Positions 1 through 7,043 of a DNA stretch of 13,223 bases are shown piece after piece; positions within the stretch are counted from its first letter, which is position 1, and every line of letters begins with the position of its first letter. The position numbers and the translations under genes are program-made. Source of the stretch: an uncultured Lachnospiraceae bacterium (GTDB lineage Bacteria > Bacillota > Clostridia > Lachnospirales > Lachnospiraceae). The notes below the pieces were generated by a model. That model searched no databases, was not told the DNA's origin, and saw only the letters and a program-made list of their open reading frames with translations. Where the stretch lies: the NCBI GenBank assembly GCA_946549155.1, contig CAMNQN010000077.1, forward strand, positions 1-13,223. The letters are read 5' to 3'.

Positions 1-1
1 C

Positions 2-805
2 ATGGTGGACACACTGAACAAGGCTCTGGCCTTCGCGAAGAAGGTAGGCTACCCCGTAGTGGCCAAGCCGGACAGCGGCGTGGGAGCCTCCCACACCTTC
101 AAGCTGGAAAATGCGGCGGAGCTGAAACGCTTCTTCGAGCTGAAATGGCCCAACACCACCTACATTATGGAGGAGTTCGTCAACGGCGAGGTAAATTCCT
201 ACGATGCCATCATTGATTCCGCGGGGGAACCCATGTTTGAGACAGGAAATATCACCCCCATATCCATCATGGATATTGTAAATAAATCCGACAATTCCAT
301 CTTCTATATCCTGAAGGATCTGCCGGATGATACCCGGGCCGCCGGCCGGGCCACCCTGAAAAGCTTCGGTGTCAAAAGCCGTTTCGTACATTTTGAATTT
401 TTCCGTTTGCTGAAGGATCAGGAAGGACTGGGCAAAAAAGGAGATCTGGTGGCACTGGAGGTCAATATGCGCCCCAGCGGCGGCGTGACTCCGGATATGA
501 TTGATTTCGCCCACAGCACAGATGTGTATAAAATCTGGGCAGACATGATTGCCTTCGACCGTTCCACCATGCCGGTGGGCCAGCACGCCTACTGCGCCTT
601 TGCCGGACGGCGGGATGGAAAAGATTTCGTTATGAACCATGAGGATATTGTGAAAAAATATGGCGCCCGGATCAGGATGATGGAGCGGGTGCCGGAGGTT
701 CTGTCCGGGGCGATGGGGAATCAGATGTACGTGGCAACCTTCCATTCGCGGAAGGAAGTGGATGACTTTTATCATGATATTCTGAAGTGCAGTAAGAAAA
801 AATAA
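2..805 (+). CDS. ATP-grasp domain protein, C-terminal part (5' end outside the window)
   Basis: ATP-grasp enzymes activate a carboxylate as an acylphosphate and ligate it to an amine or similar nucleophile. The visible 267 codons show the nucleotide-binding part (GYPVVAKPDSGVG, with K22 of the visible part as the usual ATP lysine), the adenine-contacting hinge segment YIMEEFVNGE (residues 54-63) and the metal-binding segment LEVNMRPSGG (E153, N155, R157), followed by about 100 residues of C-terminal domain. An N-terminal preATP-grasp domain should precede this and is missing, and the frame is open at the window edge, so the ATG at base 2 is probably an internal methionine. The protein resembles stand-alone 'carbamoyl-phosphate synthase-like' ATP-grasp proteins of Firmicutes. 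The substrate is unknown. It converges on the sufCB unit and ends 5 nt before a shared hairpin terminator. The family call is sure; the function is not. Confidence 0.85.
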   Translation: MVDTLNKALAFAKKVGYPVVAKPDSGVGASHTFKLENAAELKRFFELKWPNTTYIMEEFVNGEVNSYDAIIDSAGEPMFETGNITPISIMDIVNKSDNSIFYILKDLPDDTRAAGRATLKSFGVKSRFVHFEFFRLLKDQEGLGKKGDLVALEVNMRPSGGVTPDMIDFAHSTDVYKIWADMIAFDRSTMPVGQHAYCAFAGRRDGKDFVMNHEDIVKKYGARIRMMERVPEVLSGAMGNQMYVATFHSRKEVDDFYHDILKCSKKK

Positions 806-810
806 AAAAG

Positions 811-833
811 GGGCTGCCATTTTGCGGCAGCCC
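811..833. terminator. Bidirectional intrinsic terminator between convergent units
   Basis: A perfect 8-bp stem GGGCTGCC/GGCAGCCC (811-818 with 826-833) encloses a 7-nt loop. On the minus strand it is followed by a long T-rich tract (complement of the A-run at 795-810), an excellent terminator for sufCB. On the plus strand only TTT follows, so termination of the ATP-grasp gene is probably weaker. It lies 28 nt beyond the sufB stop and 5 nt beyond the ATP-grasp stop. Confidence 0.88.
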
Positions 834-861
834 TTTCCTGTGGCATTTCCTTCAAAATTGT

Positions 862-1782
862 TTACTTCAGGAACCCGTTTACAATCTGCTCCTCCGCCTC
901 TTCCTCCGTCAGGCCAAGCGTCATCAGCTTGATGATCTGATCCCCGGCGATTTTTCCGATGGCCGCTTCATGAATCAGCGCCGCGTCCAAATCGTTGGCC
1001 TCCAGCTGGGGGATCGCCAGGATACGGGCCTGGTCCATGATAATGGCGTCGCATTCGGTATGGCCGCTGCAGGGCGCATTGCCGGTGATCCTGGAATCGA
1101 ATTTCTGGTAGGACTGGTCTCTGGCCACAGAACGGGATACCACATCCGCGCTGGCATCCTGGCCATTCAGCGCCACCTCATAATTGCTGACTGCCTTCTG
1201 GGCGCCGTGGGTCATCAGGCGTTCCCTCACCACCAGCTTGGCTCCCGCCGCCAGTTCCGCCTTCGTATCTCGAATCGTGGAGTCCACACCCTTAATCTGC
1301 ACCATCTCCATCTCCATGGTACTGTTCTCCTCCAGATGCACCTCAGTACCCGGATTCAAAATGCGTTTTCCCTGGCCGTTCCCGGCCCCATAGTGCTTTT
1401 CCACATATTTTACCCTGGAATTTTTCCCCACAAAAAAGCGGTGAATGCCGTCGTGCTGAGAGTCCTGGTTTCCGCAGTTATCGATGCCGCACCCGGCCAC
1501 AATGAACACATCGCAGTCCTCCCCGATGTAGAAATCATTGTACACCGTCTCCTTCAGGCCGCTCTGGCTTAAGACCACCGGGATATGCAGGCTCTCATTT
1601 TTCGTGCCCGGCTTCACATGGATGTCGATGCCGCTGCCATCCTCCTTGGAAATAATATCGATATTCGCAGTGGTATTTCTGGCTTCCATTTTTCCATTGG
1701 CACGGATATTGTAAGCTCCGGAAGGAACGGTGTGAAGATCCGCAACCTCCTCTAAAATTCTCTTCTGAATTTCATCTAACAT
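862..1782 (-). CDS. sufB: SufB/SufD-family Fe-S cluster assembly scaffold (short form)
   Basis: SufB-type scaffold subunit that, with the ATPase SufC, builds Fe-S clusters in the cytoplasm. It has 306 aa, much shorter than E. coli SufB (about 495) or SufD (about 420), and consists mainly of the beta-helix core. Visible landmarks are a Cys/His-rich stretch CGIDNCG (98-104) with H110 and H114, a GHTECDAII segment (C244) and the C-terminal HEAAIGKI (H271) typical of the SufB/SufD core. The ATG at 1782 is chosen because it overlaps the end of sufC by 7 nt and has a purine-rich SD (GGGAGGGGAAGG). A longer frame to 1815 has no such support. No cysteine desulfurase (SufS), SufU or SufD lies nearby. 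The pair resembles the minimal SufC-SufB arrangement of archaea and anaerobic bacteria (the so-called SMS type). The family is certain; that it acts as a complete system is inferred. Confidence 0.88.
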   Translation of the reverse strand: MLDEIQKRILEEVADLHTVPSGAYNIRANGKMEARNTTANIDIISKEDGSGIDIHVKPGTKNESLHIPVVLSQSGLKETVYNDFYIGEDCDVFIVAGCGIDNCGNQDSQHDGIHRFFVGKNSRVKYVEKHYGAGNGQGKRILNPGTEVHLEENSTMEMEMVQIKGVDSTIRDTKAELAAGAKLVVRERLMTHGAQKAVSNYEVALNGQDASADVVSRSVARDQSYQKFDSRITGNAPCSGHTECDAIIMDQARILAIPQLEANDLDAALIHEAAIGKIAGDQIIKLMTLGLTEEEAEEQIVNGFLK

Positions 1783-2525
1783 TGCCCTTCCCCTCCCTGA
1801 TAAAACCGGCTGCACACAGTTACGGCTGATGCGGTGCCCAGAAGCTTCGGCAGAATCTCCTCCCTGGAACCCTGCTGTGCAATCTGTCCCTCCGCAATCA
1901 CCACGATCTCGTCCGCAATATTCAAAATCCTCTCCTGATGGGAAATAATCAAAATAGAACCGTCCTTGGTCTTTTCCTGCATCCGCTCAAAGACCTGAAT
2001 CAGATTCTGGAAGCTCCACAAGTCAATGCCCGCCTCCGGCTCGTCAAACACGGAAAGCTTCGTCCCCCGTGCCAGCACCGTGGCGATCTCGATTCGTTTC
2101 AGCTCTCCGCCGGAAAGGCTGGCATTCACCTCCCGGTTAATGTAATCCTTCGCGCACAGCCCCACCTCGGACAGATAACGGCAGGCCTCCGCCGCACTCA
2201 TCTGCTTTCCCGCCGCCATGCGAATCAGATCCAGCACCTGGATACCCTTAAAGCGCACCGGCTGCTGAAAGGCAAAGCTGATGCCAAGCCTGGCCCGTTC
2301 CGTAATGCTCTTCTCCGTGATATCCTCCCCATCCAGAAAAATCTTTCCGCTGGTGGGCTTTTCGATCCCCGCAATCAGCTTGGCCAGCGTGGATTTTCCG
2401 CCTCCGTTGGGGCCGGTGATCACCACGAACCTGTTCTCCTCAATCTTCAGATTCACATTTCTGATAATTTCCTTCTGTGCCTTCTCGCCGGACACCTCAA
2501 ATGATATATCTCTCAATTCCAGCAT
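1776..2525 (-). CDS. sufC: SufC-like Fe-S assembly ATPase
   Basis: A soluble ABC-type ATPase of 249 aa that powers cluster assembly on the SufB partner; it is not a transporter. Walker A is GPNGGGKST (38-46), the signature is LSGGE (137-141), Walker B is LSVFDEP (157-163) with E162 catalytic, and the H-loop histidine is H196. Its direct pairing with a SufB-family gene, and no permease next to it, support SufC. The ATG at 2525 is chosen because MLELRDISFEV is the normal start of an ABC domain and an AAGGGGAA SD lies upstream; the longer frame to 2636 would run through the promoter. It is the first gene of a two-gene unit with its own promoter and overlaps sufB by 7 nt, so translation is probably coupled. 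Confidence 0.88.
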   Translation of the reverse strand: MLELRDISFEVSGEKAQKEIIRNVNLKIEENRFVVITGPNGGGKSTLAKLIAGIEKPTSGKIFLDGEDITEKSITERARLGISFAFQQPVRFKGIQVLDLIRMAAGKQMSAAEACRYLSEVGLCAKDYINREVNASLSGGELKRIEIATVLARGTKLSVFDEPEAGIDLWSFQNLIQVFERMQEKTKDGSILIISHQERILNIADEIVVIAEGQIAQQGSREEILPKLLGTASAVTVCSRFYQGGEGQC

Positions 2526-2594
2526 GGTATTCCCCTTTTCGTGTATAACCCAATTTGTAGGCGCAGACGCACAAGGACGCCGCGCACCGTATCC

Positions 2595-2623
2595 ATTATA
2601 ATGAAAAAAGAAATATTCATCAA
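2595..2623 (-). promoter_or_regulatory. Sigma-A-type promoter of sufCB
   Basis: On the minus strand TTGATG (2618-2623) stands 17 bp upstream of a perfect TATAAT (2595-2600). The predicted start is near 2588, giving a 5' leader of about 60 nt before the sufC ATG at 2525. No hairpin-plus-T-run lies between the ferredoxin stop (2646) and this promoter, so sufCB can probably also be transcribed by read-through from the large operon. Confidence 0.8.
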
Positions 2624-2645
2624 GCCCCCACAGCAAATTTATCCT

Positions 2646-2930
2646 CTATCCCTTTACCGGCACGAATTTCGCCTGGTTCATCAGCGGATGCACCAGCCTG
2701 ATGGCTCCCGGCTTTGGGCAGACCATGACACAGGCCCCGCAGTAATAGCACTCCCCGGGATACATCACCACGGGATGCTTTCCCTTCTCGGGGGAAGGCA
2801 GCAGAATATCGCACTGACACACTGAGGCACAGCGGTTGCAGCCAATGCAGAGACCATCATCGTAGAGTAACGGCCTGGTACTGCAGGGAACCTCCGTCAC
2901 CTGGTAGGCAATCCTTTCCGTCTTATCCAC
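2646..2930 (-). CDS. Small 2x[4Fe-4S] ferredoxin, partner of the flavoprotein
   Basis: A 94-aa bacterial-type ferredoxin with two complete cluster motifs: CIGCNRCASVC (C28, C31, C34, C38) and CYYCGACVMVC (C61, C64, C67, C71), the second followed by Pro. The 22-residue linker between the motifs and the pairing with an AprA-like flavoprotein recall AprB, but AprB is clearly longer (about 150 aa), and this protein lacks its long C-terminal tail. Expected role: cytoplasmic one-electron carrier to or from the flavoprotein's FAD. The start is a GTG at 2930, 8 nt inside the flavoprotein gene, placed 8 nt after a strong AAGGAGGT. No in-frame ATG fits better. The overlap implies translational coupling and close to 1:1 production. 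Last gene of the nine-gene operon. Confidence 0.9.
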   Translation of the reverse strand: MDKTERIAYQVTEVPCSTRPLLYDDGLCIGCNRCASVCQCDILLPSPEKGKHPVVMYPGECYYCGACVMVCPKPGAIRLVHPLMNQAKFVPVKG

Positions 2931-4917
2931 GCATGCCCACCTCCTTCATATAGTCCTGATTTCTCTTTTCATACTCCTCCTGCAGCGATCCGAAGAAATC
3001 CAGTGGAATACGGCGCTCCTTTACCTGGCCGTTTTCCTGGCGGATCACGATGTGCATCCGATCCTGCTCCGGATCCATCTGAGGATAGTCGCTTCTCTTA
3101 AAAAACAACGGCTCCGAGCTGGACTTTCGCGCCAGGCTGGCGTGCAGCACGATCTGGGACACAGTTAAAATGTCCAGCACCTCGTGGATGCGCATCAGAT
3201 CGTGGGGATTGGAGGCCGTCAGCTTCGGCGCCCACTCCGTCTCAAACTGCCGCAAAAGATCCAGCCCCTCCAGCAGCAGCGCCTCACAGCGCACACCGCC
3301 GCAGTAATTCTGCATGGCCTTGGAGATGGCCATATTCAGTTCCTTCCAGCTGATTCCTTCTTCTTCCTTCACAAACAAGGGCGCAAGCAGACGTTTTTTC
3401 TCCGCCACCGCATCCTCTCCCTGGTACGGCGGCAGCTCCGCCTGGGAGGCGGCACAGCCGGCGGCCTTCCGTCCCGCATAATAGCCCGTGGCACAGGCAA
3501 AGCCCGCGCAGTCGGAGGCGTAGAGCTGGTCCCCCGCCGCGTAAATACCGTCAATATTAGTCTTTAAATCCCAATCGTGCATAACACCGCCGGGCGCTCC
3601 GAAAAACTGCCGCTCCTGCTCCAGGAAATTGGCGGACTGCCATCCGGTGCCGTAGCTTTGCAGCATATGCTTCTTCGGGTCAAAGCCCCGCTCCGTATAA
3701 TTCTGATAGATGGGAATCTTGGTCTTGGCCTCCTCCCCAACCATCATGCCCCAGATGACCTTGCGCTCCATCTCTGGCATCCTGCTCAGATCCGCGTAGA
3801 AGGGAAGCTGGTAGCCCCGCTCCATCAGCGTCTCAAAATCCAGCGTCTCCGGCCCCCGGTATTCATACTTGGGATTGTCGATGACGCCGCCCTTTAAGAA
3901 AAACTTCTGCCCCCTGGCGGGGTAATAGCGCTCCGATACCGACGAAAGCTCCCTTCCGTCCCGGTCCACGTAAGGAATCTCCACCCCTCTGGCATCCACC
4001 ATGGTGGCAGCGTACCAGGTATTGTGGTTATTTCCTGCTCCATAGGGGGGGAAGCTGCGGCCCGCAGCGGAAAACTCCGCCCGGACAGATTTTTCCATCA
4101 TGGTAAATTCCATACCGGCCCGCCAGCCCATGGCATGTCCGCTTCCAATGCTCTGCATGGGACGAAATTCGCACAGCCCCACCGTATCCGGGTTAAACAG
4201 CCACACCCGGGCCGGACGGGACATGCAGAGCACCGTAGCCTTGGACCGGAAAATATAAAATTTCCCGGTGTGCACATCCATTCCCATGGCGCCTGCCCCC
4301 CGCAGCCGGGCCGGGCCCTCTTCCTGCGTCCCGGCGCCCTCTTCCCGCCCGCCGCAGGGCGACACCAGCAGCGCCGTAGCTTCCGTCCGGTCCATAATCC
4401 GGACGCCCAGACGTTTCATTTCCTTTACAAGAGCCGGCTTGAAGGTGGAGCCCCAGACCCGCAGTGTGAACTTATTCTTATAATCATAAGCAAACATCAG
4501 CTTCGTCTCTTCGTCCCGAAATTCCGCTCCGGCAAATTCCCCTTCCGTATCCCGGATTTTGCCGCCAAAGGACTCCAGATCCAGCAGTCGGTCATAGCCC
4601 TCCCGGCACTCAATGTAGTGGGCGATTCCGTTGCTGTACCAGTCCTGTTCCCGGACATAAGCATTGGCAATCTCCTCCGGCGTCACCCCGGAACAGGGGT
4701 TAGTGCAGGCGGATTCCCAGTGGTCAAATCCGGTTCCCGCAGAGCCGCTTCTCTCTGTGGCCCCCTTCTCCACCAGAACCACGGACTGCCCTCTCCTGGC
4801 TGCGGCAATGGCCGCAAAGCATCCGGACAGACCGCCGCCCAGCACCAGCACATCGCTGGTAATCGTCTCCTCCATACCGGCCTCATTGGCGTATGGCCAT
4901 TCGTAGGTATGTGTCAT
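2923..4917 (-). CDS. FAD-dependent reductase/dehydrogenase, fumarate reductase/AprA superfamily
   Basis: Flavoprotein of 664 aa with an N-terminal FAD-binding Rossmann motif (GGGLSGCFAA, residues 27-36; acidic VLVEKG end at 47-52) and the second FAD segment GIYAAGDQLYASDCAGFACA (457-476), then a C-terminal helical domain of about 180 aa as in FrdA/SdhA/AprA. The middle capping region has R279, R287 and H298 near where the family places substrate-binding Arg/His residues, but I cannot align them for certain. The segment around 279-310 does not resemble the active-site stretch of true APS reductases as I remember it, and no sulfate-reduction genes are nearby, so APS reduction is unlikely. Residues 185-210 are a Gly/Glu-rich, low-complexity insertion. 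There is no signal peptide, so it acts in the cytoplasm. The ATG at 4917 (MTHTYEWPYA) is preceded by GAGAGGATG. It follows dppF by 47 nt and overlaps the ferredoxin gene by 8 nt. Likely a reductase of an unsaturated acid or a dehydrogenase; substrate unknown. Confidence 0.85.
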   Translation of the reverse strand: MTHTYEWPYANEAGMEETITSDVLVLGGGLSGCFAAIAAARRGQSVVLVEKGATERSGSAGTGFDHWESACTNPCSGVTPEEIANAYVREQDWYSNGIAHYIECREGYDRLLDLESFGGKIRDTEGEFAGAEFRDEETKLMFAYDYKNKFTLRVWGSTFKPALVKEMKRLGVRIMDRTEATALLVSPCGGREEGAGTQEEGPARLRGAGAMGMDVHTGKFYIFRSKATVLCMSRPARVWLFNPDTVGLCEFRPMQSIGSGHAMGWRAGMEFTMMEKSVRAEFSAAGRSFPPYGAGNNHNTWYAATMVDARGVEIPYVDRDGRELSSVSERYYPARGQKFFLKGGVIDNPKYEYRGPETLDFETLMERGYQLPFYADLSRMPEMERKVIWGMMVGEEAKTKIPIYQNYTERGFDPKKHMLQSYGTGWQSANFLEQERQFFGAPGGVMHDWDLKTNIDGIYAAGDQLYASDCAGFACATGYYAGRKAAGCAASQAELPPYQGEDAVAEKKRLLAPLFVKEEEGISWKELNMAISKAMQNYCGGVRCEALLLEGLDLLRQFETEWAPKLTASNPHDLMRIHEVLDILTVSQIVLHASLARKSSSEPLFFKRSDYPQMDPEQDRMHIVIRQENGQVKERRIPLDFFGSLQEEYEKRNQDYMKEVGMRG
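2939..2946 (-). promoter_or_regulatory. Ribosome binding site fixing the GTG start of the ferredoxin
   Basis: AAGGAGGT on the minus strand lies inside the last codons of the flavoprotein gene, 8 nt before the GTG at 2928-2930. An ATG at 2932-2934 belongs to the flavoprotein frame, so the near-ideal SD supports the GTG as the ferredoxin start. Confidence 0.75.
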
Positions 4918-4964
4918 CTTTTCATCCTCTCTATCCTGTATATAATCAACTGCATGGTTTTCTG

Positions 4965-5918
4965 TTACACCCCAATATCGCAGGCCACAAAATGTCCCGG
5001 TGTCGTCTCCACCAGCGGAAAATCTCCCTGGGTGCACCGCTCTGCCGCATGAGGACAGCGAGCCGCGAACCGGCAGCCTGGCTTCGGGTTCACGGGGCTG
5101 GTCACCTCACCCTGCAATAGCTCCCGGATCTTGTGGCAGGACTCCACACTGGGAATGGGGATCGCCGCCAGCAGCGCCTTCGTGTAGGGATGCAGCGGAT
5201 TGGCAAAAATCTCCTCCGCCGGGGCCCGCTCCACACATTTTCCCAGATACATCACCATGATCTCGTCCGAAATATGCTTTACCACCGACAGGTCATGAGT
5301 GATAAACAGGTAGGTCAGCCCCATCTGCTCCTGCAGATCCATCAGAAGATTCAGAATCTGGGCCTGAATCGACACGTCCAGCGCGGACACCGGCTCATCG
5401 CAGACCACAAATTCCGGTTCCAGAATCAGGGCCCTGGCCACACCGATCCGCTGCCTGCGGCCGCCGTCCAGCTCGTGGGGATACGCCATAGCCAAACGGC
5501 TGGCTAATCCCACCGTATCCATCATTTTCGCCACCCGCTCCTCGACTTCCCGTTTATCCCTGCAGATTTTATTCACAATCAATGGCTCCGCAATCAGCTG
5601 AAACACATTCATCCGCCCGTTCAGGCTGGAATAGGGATCCTGAAAAATCATCTGCATTTTGGGCCGGATCCGATTAAATTCCTTCCTGGACAGGCTGGCC
5701 ACATTTTTTCCCTGAAACAGAATCTCTCCCTCTGTGGGGGCATAAAGCTGAATCAGCGTACGGCCCAGCGTGGATTTTCCGCAGCCCGACTCTCCCACCA
5801 CGCCCATGGTCTTTCCACGGGGAATGGCAAAGCTTACGTCATCCACCGCATGGAGCATCCCGGCTCCCGTCTTAAAATATTTTTTCAAATGGTTTACTTC
5901 CAGAAGATTCTGACTCAT
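4965..5918 (-). CDS. dppF: Peptide ABC transporter ATPase, DppF/OppF type
   Basis: Second ATPase of a heterodimeric peptide importer, 317 aa. Walker A is GESGCGKST (42-50), the Q-loop is FQDPYSSLN and Walker B is FVVCDEP (170-176). The signature reads LDGGR (150-154) instead of LSGGQ, so the Ser that contacts the gamma-phosphate of ATP bound by the partner is Asp. Similar LDGGR sequences are, as I recall, common in clostridial DppF-type proteins, so this may be a lineage trait. The C-terminal oligopeptide-transporter region has four cysteines (C282, C288, C295, C313), the pattern proposed to bind a [4Fe-4S] cluster in Dpp ATPases. The start ATG overlaps the dppD stop (ATGA) and has a GGAGGTG SD. 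It acts at the inner face of the membrane with DppB, DppC and DppD. Confidence 0.92.
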   Translation of the reverse strand: MSQNLLEVNHLKKYFKTGAGMLHAVDDVSFAIPRGKTMGVVGESGCGKSTLGRTLIQLYAPTEGEILFQGKNVASLSRKEFNRIRPKMQMIFQDPYSSLNGRMNVFQLIAEPLIVNKICRDKREVEERVAKMMDTVGLASRLAMAYPHELDGGRRQRIGVARALILEPEFVVCDEPVSALDVSIQAQILNLLMDLQEQMGLTYLFITHDLSVVKHISDEIMVMYLGKCVERAPAEEIFANPLHPYTKALLAAIPIPSVESCHKIRELLQGEVTSPVNPKPGCRFAARCPHAAERCTQGDFPLVETTPGHFVACDIGV

Positions 5919-6973
5919 CTTTTCACCTCCGGAGCCTGTACATTTTCCCCGCTCCCACTTTTGCCCCTCCGGGCCAAAGCGTCCCGTTTCCTATTCTCAT
6001 CCTTCTGCTTCATCAAATGGCACCGGATCTGATGTCCCTTCTCCTCATACACGCCGGGCTGGGTATTTTTACAAATCTCCATACATTTCGTGCAGCGGGG
6101 CGCAAACTTGCAGCCAGCCGGAAGATCCGTGGGATCCGGCATCAGCCCTTCTATGGGATGCAGCCGTCTGGAATTTTCCGTCAGGCTTGGGATAGAGCCA
6201 AACAGTCCGTCCGTGTAGGGGTGATGGTGCTCCCCGGTGAAAATATCCGCCAGCGTGCCATACTCCACAATCTCCCCGGCGTACATAATGCCCACCTTAT
6301 CGCAGGTCTCCGCCACCACGCCCAGATCATGGGTAATCATAATCACCGACGTGCCGTAGCGCCGCTGCAAATTGCAGATCATGGAGAGAATCTGGGCCTG
6401 AATCGTCACATCCAGCGCTGTGGTGGGCTCATCCGCAATCAAAAGCTTCGGATTGCACACCAGGGCAATGGCGATCACCACCCGCTGCCGCATCCCGCCG
6501 GAAAACTGATAGGGATACTCGCTTTTCCTCTCCCTGGGGATTCCCACCAGCTCCAGCGTCTCCTCCACCTTCGCGTCAATTTCCTTCAGGGAAAGGTTTT
6601 CCTGATTGTGCAGATACAGGGCTTCCCCGATCTGCTCCCCCACCGTCAGCACCGGATTCAGCGCCGTCATGGGGTCCTGGAAAATCATGGAGATTTTCTG
6701 TCCCCGAATGCGCTGCAGCTCGCGGTCGCCAAGGCCGCAGATATCCTCCCCCTCAAATAAAATTTTCCCTCCGGTCACCCGGGCGGTGCGCTCCGGCAGC
6801 AGCCCCAGAATCCCTAAAGCCGTGGTGGTCTTTCCTGCTCCCGTCTCCCCCACCAGGCCCATGGTTTCCCCCTCTTTCAAAGAGAAGCTGATGCCATTGA
6901 CTGCGTACACCGTCTCCAGGTCCGTTTTATATAAAATCGATAAATCCTCTATTCTAAGCACTTCGTTTTCCAT
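5915..6973 (-). CDS. dppD: Peptide ABC transporter ATPase, DppD/OppD type
   Basis: First ATPase of the importer, 352 aa. Walker A is GETGAGKTT (42-50), the Q-loop is FQDPMTALNP, the signature is a standard FSGGM (157-161) and Walker B is LLIADEP (177-183). The C-terminal region holds a cysteine cluster (C288, C294, C297, C301, C318) in the GCKFAPRC context of OppD/DppD proteins and candidate for a [4Fe-4S] site. It ends with a basic, poorly conserved tail of about 30 residues. The ATG at 6973 is preferred (GGAGAGG, 8-nt spacing). An in-frame GTG at 6979 would add two residues and sits too close to that SD. It is separated from dppC by 70 nt that contain a hairpin, and overlaps dppF by 4 nt. 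Confidence 0.92.
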   Translation of the reverse strand: MENEVLRIEDLSILYKTDLETVYAVNGISFSLKEGETMGLVGETGAGKTTTALGILGLLPERTARVTGGKILFEGEDICGLGDRELQRIRGQKISMIFQDPMTALNPVLTVGEQIGEALYLHNQENLSLKEIDAKVEETLELVGIPRERKSEYPYQFSGGMRQRVVIAIALVCNPKLLIADEPTTALDVTIQAQILSMICNLQRRYGTSVIMITHDLGVVAETCDKVGIMYAGEIVEYGTLADIFTGEHHHPYTDGLFGSIPSLTENSRRLHPIEGLMPDPTDLPAGCKFAPRCTKCMEICKNTQPGVYEEKGHQIRCHLMKQKDENRKRDALARRGKSGSGENVQAPEVKR

Positions 6974-7007
6974 GTGCACCTCTCCTTCCTTCTCATCCGG
7001 ATCCTAT

Positions 7008-7029
7008 CCGCAGGCCCATGGCGCTGCGG
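7008..7029 (-). other. Intercistronic hairpin between dppC and dppD
   Basis: Arms CCGCAG/CTGCGG (7008-7013 with 7024-7029) extend inward as GCC/GGC (7014-7016 with 7020-7022) with one bulged base at 7023 and a 3-nt loop, giving about 9 bp. No T-run follows on the minus strand, so it is more likely an mRNA stability or processing element than a terminator. Confidence 0.5.
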
Positions 7030-7043
7030 ACCGCCCCTCACCA

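Noticed and set aside
970..1572. 200-codon open frame on the plus strand opposite sufB
   Set aside because: Antisense to a clear SufB-family gene; no recognisable motif and no ribosome binding site.
1938..2504. 188-codon open frame on the plus strand opposite sufC
   Set aside because: Antisense to a gene with all ABC ATPase motifs; translation resembles no family.
2923..4917. Annotation as adenylylsulfate reductase alpha subunit (aprA)
   Set aside because: Same fold family, but no APS-specific segment recognised, a too short partner and no sulfate-reduction context.
4918..4964. Possible internal promoter before the flavoprotein gene (TATATA-like sequence)
   Set aside because: No -35 element at suitable spacing; the 47-nt gap is ordinary for an operon.
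4024..5052. 342-codon open frame on the plus strand opposite the flavoprotein gene
   Set aside because: It is the antisense shadow of a well-supported GC-rich gene, with His/Pro/Arg-rich translation, no domain and no SD.
6017..6760. 247-codon open frame on the plus strand opposite dppD
   Set aside because: Shadow of dppD; His/Gln-rich, as expected for an antisense frame.
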